From the NCBI GenBank assembly GCA_958295665.1, contig OY282558.1, positions 67,506,789 to 67,570,788 of the forward strand: 64,000 nt of DNA, written 5' to 3'. A program made the translations under genes and the position numbers. Shown piece by piece: positions 1-11,398 of the stretch. Each line of letters opens with the position of its first letter. Positions within the stretch are counted from its first letter, which is position 1. This stretch comes from Tipula vernalis (Eukaryota > Arthropoda > Insecta > Diptera > Tipulidae). Below the pieces are notes generated by a model. It did not search any database. It was not told the origin of the DNA and saw only the letters and a program-made list of their open reading frames with translations.

Positions 1-182
1 AGGTCCCAAAACCTATCATTAGAGGTATCCAGAACCATAATCGGAGCACAGTTGCAGATTTTGGGTTTTTGTGGCTCAGAATCTGCTGAATTATAGTAAG
101 GTGATTTTCAAGAAAATCGAAATTTCTATGAAACGTCTAGAAATAGTCAAGCAATCTAAATGCGCTTTGGCACAATAAATAC
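1..182 (+). repeat. Representative satellite monomer
   Basis: This first complete unit serves as reference; its phase is arbitrary. The main variable sites, in monomer coordinates, are 8 (CCCA/CCCG), about 14 (ACCTATC/ACCAATC), 26 (GGTATCC/GGCATCC), 35 (GAACC/GACCC), 38 (CCAT/CCAC), 44-45 (CGGAG/CGGGG/CGAAG), 53-54 (GTTGCAG/GTTTCAG), 64 (TTGGG/TTGGA), 86 (CTGCTG/CTGCAG), 116-118 (AAATCG/AACTCG/AAATTG), 121-126 (AAATTTC/AATTTTC/AAATTCC), 148-151 (TCAAGC/TCACGC/TTAAGC/TCAATC), 161 (AATGCG/AAGGCG) and 165-168 (GCGCG/GCGCTT/GCGCTA). A TCTAGA site lies at 136-141 and AATAAA at 174-179. G+C is about 38%. The length fits one nucleosome plus linker, which is known for many satellites. Confidence 0.95.
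103..118. other. 16-bp perfect dyad within the monomer
   Basis: GATTTTC, an AA spacer and GAAAATC form a perfect inverted repeat with 7-bp arms. It recurs at the same place in most monomers. It is broken in variant classes with AACTCG, AAATTG, GATTTTGAAG or GAAGATCG. Short dyads that can form cruciforms have been discussed for centromeric satellites lacking CENP-B boxes; any such role here is inference. Confidence 0.7.
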
Positions 183-1820
183 AGGTCCCAAAACCTATCA
201 TTAGAGGTATCCAGAACCATAATCGGAGCACAGTTTCAGATTTTGGGTTTTTGTGGCTCAGAATCTGCTGAATTATAGTAAGGTGATTTTCAAGAAAATC
301 GAATTTTCTATGAAACGTCTAGAAATAGTCACGCAATCTAAATGCGCGTTGGCACAATAAATACAGGTCCCGAAACCTATCATTAGAGGTATCCAGAACC
401 ACAATCGGAGCACAGTTGCAGATTTTGGGTTTTTGTGGCTCAGAATCTGCTGAATTATAGTAAGGTGATTTTCAAGAAAATCGAAATTTCTATGAAACGT
501 CTAGAAATAGTCAAGCAATCTAAATGCGCGTTGGCACAATAAATACAGGTCCCGAAACCTATCATTAGAGGTATCCAGACCCACAATCGGAGCACAGTTG
601 CAGATTTTGGATTTTTGTGGCTCAGAATCTGCTGAATTATAGTAAGGTGATTTTCAAGAAAATCGAAATTTCTATGAAACGTCTAGAAATAGTCAAGCAA
701 CCTAAATGCGCTTTGGCACAATAAATACAGGTCCCAAAACCTATCATTAGAGGTATCCAGAACCATAATCGGAGCACAGTTGCAGATTTTGGGTTTTTGT
801 GGCTCAGAATCTGCTGAATTATAGTAAGGTGATTTTCAAGAAAATCGAAATTTCTATGAAACGTCTAGAAATAGTCAAGCAATCTAAATGCGCTTTGGCA
901 CAATAAATACAGGTCCCAAAACCTATCATTAGAGGTATCCAGAACCATAATCGGAGCACAGTTTCAGATTTTGGGTTTTTGTGGCTCAGAATCTGCTGAA
1001 TTATAGTAAGGTGATTTTCAAGAAAATCGAATTTTCTATGAAACGTCTAGAAATAGTCACGCAATCTAAATGCGCGTTGGCACAATAAATACAGGTCCCG
1101 AAACCTATCATTAGAGGTATCCAGAACCACAATCGGAGCACAGTTGCAGATTTTGGGTTTTTGTGGCTCAGAATCTGCTGAATTATAGTAAGGTGATTTT
1201 CAAGAAAATCGAAATTTCTATGAAACGTCTAGAAATAGTCAAGCAATCTAAATGCGCGTTGGCACAATAAATACAGGTCCCGAAACCTATCATTAGAGGT
1301 ATCCAGACCCACAATCGGAGCACAGTTGCAGATTTTGGATTTTTGTGGCTCAGAATCTGCTGAATTATAGTAAGGTGATTTTCAAGAAAATCGAAATTTC
1401 TATGAAACGTCTAGAAATAGTCAAGCAACCTAAATGCGCTTTGGCACAATAAATACAGGTCCCAAAACCTATCATTAGAGGTATCCAGAACCATAATCGG
1501 AGCACAGTTGCAGATTTTGGGTTTTTGTGGCTCAGAATCTGCTGAATTATAGTAAGGTGATTTTCAAGAAAATCGAAATTTCTATGAAACGTCTAGAAAT
1601 AGTCAAGCAATCTAAATGCGCTTTGGCACAATAAATACAGGTCCCAAAACCTATCATTAGAGGTATCCAGAACCATAATCGGAGCACAGTTTCAGATTTT
1701 GGGTTTTTGTGGCTCAGAATCTGCTGAATTATAGTAAGGTGATTTTCAAGAAAATCGAATTTTCTATGAAACGTCTAGAAATAGTCAAGCAATCTAAATG
1801 CGCGTTGGCACAATAAATAC

Positions 1821-4800
1821 AGGTCCCGAAACCTATCATTAGAGGTATCCAGAACCACAATCGGAGCACAGTTGCAGATTTTGGATTTTTGTGGCTCAGA
1901 ATCTGCTGAATTATAGTAAGGTGATTTTCAAGAAAATCGAATTTTCTATGAAACGTCTAGAAATAGTCACGCAATCTAAATGCGCGTTGGCACAATAAAT
2001 ACAGGTCCCGAAACCTATCATTAGAGGTATCCAGAACCACAATCGGAGCACAGTTGCAGATTTTGGATTTTTGTGGCTCAGAATCTGCTGAATTATAGTA
2101 AGGTGATTTTCAAGAAAATCGAAATTTCTATGAAACGTCTAGAAATAGTCAAGCAATCTAAATGCGCGTTGGCACAATAAATACAGGTCCCGAAACCTAT
2201 CATTAGAGGTATCCAGAACCACAATCGGAGCACAGTTGCAGATTTTGGATTTTTGTGGCTCAGAATCTGCTGAATTATAGTAAGGTGATTTTCAAGAAAA
2301 TCGAATTTTCTATGAAACGTCTAGAAATAGTCACGCAATCTAAATGCGCGTTGGCACAATAAATACAGGTCCCGAAACCTATCATTAGAGGTATCCAGAA
2401 CCACAATCGGAGCACAGTTGCAGATTTTGGATTTTTGTGGCTCAGAATCTGCTGAATTATAGTAAGGTGATTTTCAAGAAAATCGAATTTTCTATGAAAC
2501 GTCTAGAAATAGTCACGCAATCTAAATGCGCGTTGGCACAATAAATACAGGTCCCGAAACCTATCATTAGAGGTATCCAGAACCACAATCGGAGCACAGT
2601 TGCAGATTTTGGATTTTTGTGGCTCAGAATCTGCTGAATTATAGTAAGGTGATTTTCAAGAAAATCGAAATTTCTATGAAACGTCTAGAAATAGTCAAGC
2701 AATCTAAATGCGCGTTGGCACAATAAATACAGGTCCCGAAACCTATCATTAGAGGTATCCAGAACCACAATCGGAGCACAGTTGCAGATTTTGGATTTTT
2801 GTGGCTCAGAATCTGCTGAATTATAGTAAGGTGATTTTCAAGAAAATCGAATTTTCTATGAAACGTCTAGAAATAGTCACGCAATCTAAATGCGCGTTGG
2901 CACAATAAATACAGGTCCCGAAACCTATCATTAGAGGTATCCAGAACCACAATCGGAGCACAGTTGCAGATTTTGGATTTTTGTGGCTCAGAATCTGCTG
3001 AATTATAGTAAGGTGATTTTCAAGAAAATCGAAATTTCTATGAAACGTCTAGAAATAGTCAAGCAATCTAAATGCGCGTTGGCACAATAAATACAGGTCC
3101 CGAAACCTATCATTAGAGGTATCCAGAACCACAATCGGAGCACAGTTGCAGATTTTGGATTTTTGTGGCTCAGAATCTGCTGAATTATAGTAAGGTGATT
3201 TTCAAGAAAATCGAATTTTCTATGAAACGTCTAGAAATAGTCACGCAATCTAAATGCGCGTTGGCACAATAAATACAGGTCCCGAAACCTATCATTAGAG
3301 GTATCCAGAACCACAATCGGAGCACAGTTGCAGATTTTGGATTTTTGTGGCTCAGAATCTGCTGAATTATAGTAAGGTGATTTTCAAGAAAATCGAAATT
3401 TCTATGAAACGTCTAGAAATAGTCAAGCAATCTAAATGCGCGTTGGCACAATAAATACAGGTCCCGAAACCTATCATTAGAGGTATCCAGAACCACAATC
3501 GGAGCACAGTTGCAGATTTTGGATTTTTGTGGCTCAGAATCTGCTGAATTATAGTAAGGTGATTTTCAAGAAAATCGAATTTTCTATGAAACGTCTAGAA
3601 ATAGTCACGCAATCTAAATGCGCGTTGGCACAATAAATACAGGTCCCGAAACCTATCATTAGAGGTATCCAGAACCACAATCGGAGCACAGTTGCAGATT
3701 TTGGATTTTTGTGGCTCAGAATCTGCTGAATTATAGTAAGGTGATTTTCAAGAAAATCGAATTTTCTATGAAACGTCTAGAAATAGTCACGCAATCTAAA
3801 TGCGCGTTGGCACAATAAATACAGGTCCCGAAACCTATCATTAGAGGTATCCAGACCCACAATCGGAGCACAGTTGCAGATTTTGGATTTTTGTGGCTCA
3901 GAATCTGCTGAATTATAGTAAGGTGATTTTCAAGAAAATCGAAATTTCTATGAAACGTCTAGAAATAGTCAAGCAATCTAAATGCGCGTTGGCACAATAA
4001 ATACAGGTCCCGAAACCTATCATTAGAGGTATCCAGAACCACAATCGGAGCACAGTTGCAGATTTTGGATTTTTGTGGCTCAGAATCTGCTGAATTATAG
4101 TAAGGTGATTTTCAAGAAAATCGAATTTTCTATGAAACGTCTAGAAATAGTCACGCAATCTAAATGCGCGTTGGCACAATAAATACAGGTCCCGAAACCT
4201 ATCATTAGAGGTATCCAGAACCACAATCGGAGCACAGTTGCAGATTTTGGATTTTTGTGGCTCAGAATCTGCTGAATTATAGTAAGGTGATTTTCAAGAA
4301 AATCGAAATTTCTATGAAACGTCTAGAAATAGTCAAGCAATCTAAATGCGCGTTGGCACAATAAATACAGGTCCCGAAACCTATCATTAGAGGTATCCAG
4401 AACCACAATCGGAGCACAGTTGCAGATTTTGGATTTTTGTGGCTCAGAATCTGCTGAATTATAGTAAGGTGATTTTCAAGAAAATCGAATTTTCTATGAA
4501 ACGTCTAGAAATAGTCACGCAATCTAAATGCGCGTTGGCACAATAAATACAGGTCCCGAAACCTATCATTAGAGGTATCCAGACCCACAATCGGAGCACA
4601 GTTGCAGATTTTGGATTTTTGTGGCTCAGAATCTGCTGAATTATAGTAAGGTGATTTTCAAGAAAATCGAAATTTCTATGGAACGTCTAGAAATAGTCAA
4701 GCAATCTAAATGCGCGTTGGCACAATAAATACAGGTCCCGAAACCTATCATTAGAGGTATCCAGAACCACAATCGGAGCACAGTTGCAGATTTTGGATTT

Positions 4801-7462
4801 TTGTGGCTCAGAATCTGCTGAATTATAGTAAGGTGATTTTCAAGAAAATCGAATTTTCTATGAAACGTCTAGAAATAGTCACGCAATCTAAATGCGCGTT
4901 GGCACAATAAATACAGGTCCCGAAACCTATCATTAGAGGTATCCAGAACCACAATCGGAGCACAGTTGCAGATTTTGGATTTTTGTGGCTCAGAATCTGC
5001 TGAATTATAGTAAGGTGATTTTCAAGAAAATCGAATTTTCTATGAAACGTCTAGAAATAGTCACGCAATCTAAATGCGCGTTGGCACAATAAATACAGGT
5101 CCCGAAACCTATCATTAGAGGTATCCAGAACCACAATCGGAGCACAGTTGCAGATTTTGGATTTTTGTGGCTCAGAATCTGCTGAATTATAGTAAGGTGA
5201 TTTTCAAGAAAATCGAATTTTCTATGAAACGTCTAGAAATAGTCACGCAATCTAAATGCGCGTTGGCACAATAAATACAGGTCCCGAAACCTATCATTAG
5301 AGGTATCCAGAACCACAATCGGAGCACAGTTGCAGATTTTGGATTTTTGTGGCTCAGAATCTGCTGAATTATAGTAAGGTGATTTTCAAGAAAATCGAAA
5401 TTTCTATGAAACGTCTAGAAATAGTCAAGCAATCTAAATGCGCGTTGGCACAATAAATACAGGTCCCGAAACCTATCATTAGAGGTATCCAGAACCACAA
5501 TCGGAGCACAGTTGCAGATTTTGGATTTTTGTGGCTCAGAATCTGCTGAATTATAGTAAGGTGATTTTCAAGAAAATCGAATTTTCTATGAAACGTCTAG
5601 AAATAGTCACGCAATCTAAATGCGCGTTGGCACAATAAATACAGGTCCCGAAACCTATCATTAGAGGTATCCAGAACCACAATCGGAGCACAGTTGCAGA
5701 TTTTGGATTTTTGTGGCTCAGAATCTGCTGAATTATAGTAAGGTGATTTTCAAGAAAATCGAATTTTCTATGAAACGTCTAGAAATAGTCACGCAATCTA
5801 AATGCGCGTTGGCACAATAAATACAGGTCCCGAAACCTATCATTAGAGGTATCCAGAACCACAATCGGAGCACAGTTGCAGATTTTGGATTTTTGTGGCT
5901 CAGAATCTGCTGAATTATAGTAAGGTGATTTTCAAGAAAATCGAATTTTCTATGAAACGTCTAGAAATAGTCACGCAATCTAAATGCGCGTTGGCACAAT
6001 AAATACAGGTCCCGAAACCTATCATTAGAGGTATCCAGAACCACAATCGGAGCACAGTTGCAGATTTTGGATTTTTGTGGCTCAGAATCTGCTGAATTAT
6101 AGTAAGGTGATTTTCAAGAAAATCGAAATTTCTATGAAACGTCTAGAAATAGTCAAGCAATCTAAATGCGCGTTGGCACAATAAATACAGGTCCCGAAAC
6201 CTATCATTAGAGGTATCCAGAACCACAATCGGAGCACAGTTGCAGATTTTGGATTTTTGTGGCTCAGAATCTGCTGAATTATAGTAAGGTGATTTTCAAG
6301 AAAATCGAATTTTCTATGAAACGTCTAGAAATAGTCACGCAATCTAAATGCGCGTTGGCACAATAAATACAGGTCCCGAAACCTATCATTAGAGGTATCC
6401 AGAACCACAATCGGAGCACAGTTGCAGATTTTGGATTTTTGTGGCTCAGAATCTGCTGAATTATAGTAAGGTGATTTTCAAGAAAATCGAAATTTCTATG
6501 AAACGTCTAGAAATAGTCAAGCAATCTAAATGCGCGTTGGCACAATAAATACAGGTCCCGAAACCTATCATTAGAGGTATCCAGAACCACAATCGGAGCA
6601 CAGTTGCAGATTTTGGATTTTTGTGGCTCAGAATCTGCTGAATTATAGTAAGGTGATTTTCAAGAAAATCGAATTTTCTATGAAACGTCTAGAAATAGTC
6701 ACGCAATCTAAATGCGCGTTGGCACAATAAATACAGGTCCCGAAACCTATCATTAGAGGTATCCAGAACCACAATCGGAGCACAGTTGCAGATTTTGGAT
6801 TTTTGTGGCTCAGAATCTGCTGAATTATAGTAAGGTGATTTTCAAGAAAATCGAAATTTCTATGAAACGTCTAGAAATAGTCAAGCAATCTAAATGCGCG
6901 TTGGCACAATAAATACAGGTCCCGAAACCTATCATTAGAGGTATCCAGAACCACAATCGGAGCACAGTTGCAGATTTTGGATTTTTGTGGCTCAGAATCT
7001 GCTGAATTATAGTAAGGTGATTTTCAAGAAAATCGAATTTTCTATGAAACGTCTAGAAATAGTCACGCAATCTAAATGCGCGTTGGCACAATAAATACAG
7101 GTCCCGAAACCTATCATTAGAGGTATCCAGAACCACAATCGGAGCACAGTTGCAGATTTTGGATTTTTGTGGCTCAGAATCTGCTGAATTATAGTAAGGT
7201 GATTTTCAAGAAAATCGAATTTTCTATGAAACGTCTAGAAATAGTCACGCAATCTAAATGCGCGTTGGCACAATAAATACAGGTCCCGAAACCTATCATT
7301 AGAGGTATCCAGACCCACAATCGGAGCACAGTTGCAGATTTTGGATTTTTGTGGCTCAGAATCTGCTGAATTATAGTAAGGTGATTTTCAAGAAAATCGA
7401 AATTTCTATGGAACGTCTAGAAATAGTCAAGCAATCTAAATGCGCGTTGGCACAATAAATAC
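1821..7462. repeat. A/B alternating monomer domain
   Basis: Thirty-one 182-bp monomers fall into type A (AATTTTC with TCACGC, 19 copies) and type B (AAATTTC with TCAAGC, 12 copies), nearly all with CCCG, CCAC, TTGGA and GCGCG. The order is mostly AB (364-bp dimer), with AA and AAA runs. B monomers at 3823, 4551 and 7281 also carry GACCC, and those at 4551 and 7281 carry ATGGAACG, so they are recent copies of each other. No other sequence is present. Confidence 0.9.
4733..6188. repeat. AAAB tetramer, two tandem copies (728 bp each)
   Basis: Within the A/B domain, monomers at 4733, 4915, 5097 (A) and 5279 (B) repeat as 5461, 5643, 5825 (A) and 6007 (B). I see no distinguishing differences between the two 728-bp units. 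It is a second-level amplification inside a dimer-based domain. Confidence 0.8.
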
Positions 7463-7627
7463 AGGTCCCGTATCCAGAACCACAATCGGAGCACAGTTGC
7501 AGATTTTGGATTTTTGTGGCTCAGAATCTGCTGAATTATAGTAAGGTGATTTTCAAGAAAATCGAAATTTCTATGAAACGTCTAGAAATAGTCAAGCAAT
7601 CTAAATGCGCTTTGGCACAATAAATAC
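7463..7627. repeat. First 165-bp monomer (17-bp deletion class)
   Basis: Monomer positions 9-25 are missing, so AGGTCCCG runs directly into TATCCAG. The same junction is found in 25 monomers, starting at 7463, 9084, 9977, 10870, 12309, 13566, 14095, 14624, 14971, 15318, 17667, 18924, 19453, 22348, 22877, 23588, 25391, 27194, 32091, 32984, 35879, 36408, 37119, 40543 and 51984. One shared junction implies a single deletion spread by amplification. The copy at 9977 has GTATTCAG instead of GTATCCAG. None occurs before 7463 or after 52148. Confidence 0.95.
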
Positions 7628-10600
7628 AGGTCCCAAAACCTATCATTAGAGGTATCCAGAACCACAATCGGGGCACAGTTGCAGATTTTGGGTTTTTGTG
7701 GCTCAGAATCTGCTGAATTATAGTAAGGTGATTTTCAAGAAAATCGAAATTTCTATGAAACGTCTAGAAATAGTCAAGCAACCTAAATGCGCTTTGGCAC
7801 AATAAATACAGGTCCCAAAACCTATCATTAGAGGTATCCAGAACCATAATCGGAGCACAGTTGCAGATTTTGGATTTTTGTGGCTCAGAATCTGCTGAAT
7901 TATAGTAAGGTGATTTTCAAGAAAATCGAAATTTCTATGAAACGTCTAGAAATAGTCAAGCAACCTAAATGCGCTTTGGCACAATAAATACAGGTCCCAA
8001 AACCTATCATTAGAGGTATCCAGAACCATAATCGGAGCACAGTTGCAGATTTTGGGTTTTTGTGGCTGAGAATCTGCTAAATTATAGTAAGGTGATTTTC
8101 AAGAAAATCGAAATTTCTATGAAACGTCTTGAAATAGTCAACCAATCTAAATGCGCTTTGGCACAATAAATACAGGTCCCAAAACCTATCATTAGAGGTA
8201 TCCAGAACCACAATCGGGGCACAGTTGCAGATTTTGGATTTTTGTGGCTCAGAATCTGCTGAATTATAGTAAGGTGATTTTCAAGAAAATTGAAATTTCT
8301 ATGAAACGTCTAGAAATAGTCAAGCAATCTAAATGCGCTTTGGCACAATAAATACAGGTCCCAAAACCTATCATTAGAGGTATCCAGAACCATAATCGGA
8401 GCACAGTTTCAGATTTTGGGTTTTTGTGGCTCAGAATCTGCTGAATTATAGTAAGGTGATTTTCAAGAAAATCGAATTTTCTATGAAACGTCTAGAAATA
8501 GTCAAGCAATCTAAATGCGCGTTGGCACAATAAATACAGGTCCCGAAACCTATCATTAGAGGTATCCAGAACCACAATCGGAGCACAGTTGCAGATTTTG
8601 GATTTTTGTGGCTCAGAATCTGCTGAATTATAGTAAGGTGATTTTCAAGAAAATCGAATTTTCTATGAAACGTCTAGAAATAGTCACGCAATCTAAATGC
8701 GCGTTGGCACAATAAATACAGGTCCCGAAACCTATCATTAGAGGTATCCAGAACCACAATCGGAGCACAGTTGCAGATTTTGGATTTTTGTGGCTCAGAA
8801 TCTGCTGAATTATAGTAAGGTGATTTTCAAGAAAATCGAAATTTCTATGAAACGTCTAGAAATAGTCAAGCAATCTAAATGCGCGTTGGCACAATAAATA
8901 CAGGTCCCGAAACCTATCATTAGAGGTATCCAGACCCACAATCGGAGCACAGTTGCAGATTTTGGATTTTTGTGGCTCAGAATCTGCTGAATTATAGTAA
9001 GGTGATTTTCAAGAAAATCGAAATTTCTATGGAACGTCTAGAAATAGTCAAGCAATCTAAATGCGCGTTGGCACAATAAATACAGGTCCCGTATCCAGAA
9101 CCACAATCGGAGCACAGTTGCAGATTTTGGATTTTTGTGGCTCAGAATCTGCTGAATTATAGTAAGGTGATTTTCAAGAAAATCGAAATTCCTATGAAAC
9201 ATCTAGAAATAGTCAAGCAATCTAAATGCGCGTTGGCACAATAAATATAGGTCCCGAAACCTATCATTAGAGGTATCCAGAACCACAATCGGAGCACAGT
9301 TGCAGATTTTGGATTTTTGTGGGTCAGAATCTGCTGAATTATAGTAAGGTGATTTTCAAGAAAATCGAAATTTCTATGAAACGTCTAGAAATAGTCAAGC
9401 AATTTAAATGCGCGTTGGCACAATAAATAAAGGTCCCGAAACCTATCATTAGAGGTATCCAGAACCACAATCGGAGCACAGTTGCAGATTTTGGATTTTT
9501 GTGGCTCAGAATCTGCTGAATTATAGTAAGGTGATTTTCAAGAAAATCGAAATTCCTATGAAACGTCTAGAAATAGTCAAGCAATCTAAAGGCGCGTTGG
9601 CACAATAAATATAGGTCCCGAAACCTATCATTAGAGGTATCCAGAACCATAATCGGAGCACAGTTGCAGATTTTGGATTTTTGTGGCTCAGAATCTGCTG
9701 AATTATAGTAAGGTGATTTTCAAGAAAATCGAAATTCCTATGAAACGTCTAGAAATAGTCAAGCAATCTAAAGGCGCGTTGGCACAATAAATACAGGTCC
9801 CGAAACCTATCATTAGAGGTATCCAGAACCACAATCGGAGCACAGTTGCAGATTTTGGATTTCTGTGGCTCAGAATCTGCTGAATTATAGTAAGGTGATT
9901 TTCAAGAAAATCGAAATTTCTATGAAACGTCTAGAAATAGTCAAGCAATCTAAATGCGCGTTGGCACAATAAATACAGGTCCCGTATTCAGAACCACAAT
10001 CGGAGCACAGTTGCAGATTTTGGATTTTTGTGGCTCAGAATCTGCAGAATTATAGTAAGGTGATTTTCAAGAAAATCGAAATTTCTATGAAACGTCTAGA
10101 AATAGTTAAGCAATCTAAATGCGCTTTGGCGCAATAAATACAGGTCCCGAAACCTATCATTAGAGGTATCCAGAACCACAATCGGAGCACAGTTGCAGAT
10201 TTTGGATTTTTGTGGCTCAGAATCTGCTGAATTATAGTAAGGTGATTTTCAAGAAAATCGAATTTTCTATGAAACGTCTAGAAATAGTCACGCAATCTAA
10301 ATGCGCGTTGGCACAATAAATACAGGTCCCGAAACCTATCATTAGAGGTATCCAGAACCACAATCGGAGCACAGTTGCAGATTTTGGATTTTTGTGGCTC
10401 AGAATCTGCTGAATTATAGTAAGGTGATTTTCAAGAAAATCGAAATTTCTATGAAACGTCTAGAAATAGTCAAGCAATCTAAATGCGCGTTGGCACAATA
10501 AATACAGGTCCCGAAACCTATCATTAGAGGTATCCAGACCCACAATCGGAGCACAGTTGCAGATTTTGGATTTTTGTGGCTCAGAATCTGCTGAATTATA

Positions 10601-11398
10601 GTAAGGTGATTTTCAAGAAAATCGAATTTTCTATGAAACGTCTAGAAATAGTCACGCAATCTAAATGCGCGTTGGCACAATAAATACAGGTCCCGAAACC
10701 TATCATTAGAGGTATCCAGAACCACAATCGGAGCACAGTTGCAGATTTTGGATTTTTGTGGCTCAGAATCTGCTGAATTATAGTAAGGTGATTTTCAAGA
10801 AAATCGAAATTTCTATGAAACGTCTAGAAATAGTCAAGCAATCTAAATGCGCGTTGGCACAATAAATACAGGTCCCGTATCCAGAACCACAATCGGAGCA
10901 CAGTTGCAGATTTTGGATTTTTGTGGCTCAGAATCTGCTGAATTATAGTAAGGTGATTTTCAAGAAAATCGAAATTTCTATGAAACGTCTAGAAATAGTC
11001 AAGCAATCTAAATGCGCGTTGGCACAATAAATAAAGGTCCCGAAATCTATCATTAGAGGTATCCAGAACCACAATCGGAGCACAGTTGCAGATTTTGGAT
11101 TTTTGTGGCTCAGAATCTGCTGAATTATAGTAAGGTGATTTTCAAGGAAATCGAAATTTCTATGAAACGTCTAGAAATAGTCAAGCAATCTAAATGCGCG
11201 TTGGCACAATAAATAAAGGTCCCGAAACCTATCATTAGAGGTATCCAGAACCACAATCGGAGCACAGTTGCAGATTTTGGATTTTTGTGGCTCAGAATCT
11301 GCTGAATTATAGTAAGGTGATTTTCAAGAAAATCGAAATTTCTATGAAACGTCTAGAAATAGTCAAGCAATCTAAATGCGCGTTGGCACAATAAATAC
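7628..11398. repeat. Mixed transition zone of the array
   Basis: The zone contains full monomers with scattered private changes (for example GTCTTGAAA near 8126, GTGGGTCAG near 9321, TTTCTGTGG near 9860) and 165-bp monomers at 9084, 9977 and 10870. Monomers 8356-8719 repeat the rare combination seen at 1639-2002. The pair at 8902-9248 repeats the pair at 7281-7627, including ATGGAACG and the short monomer. Units at 10142-10869 belong to the A/B families again. Variants AAATTCC, AAGGCG and TATAGG first appear here, at 9431 and 9613. Nothing other than satellite is visible. Confidence 0.85.

Larger units (their letters stand above)
1..1820. repeat. 728-bp tetrameric higher-order repeat, two and a half copies
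   Basis: Four distinguishable monomers (starts 1, 183, 365, 547) recur in the same order at 729, 911, 1093 and 1275, and the first two again at 1457 and 1639. The markers are: first, CCCA with GTTGCAG and GCGCTT; second, GTTTCAG with AATTTTC and TCACGC; third, CCCG with TTGGG and GCGCG; fourth, GACCC with TTGGA and CAACCT. I see no difference between the first two full units. The tenth monomer (1639) has TCAAGC instead of TCACGC, which marks the switch into the next domain. Such near-identity means a very recent local duplication. Confidence 0.9.

Noticed and set aside
120..131. Short inverted repeats such as AAATTT, TTTC-TAT-GAAA and CAGA-A-TCTG
   Set aside because: Arms of 3-4 bp are expected often in AT-rich DNA and do not stand out from chance.
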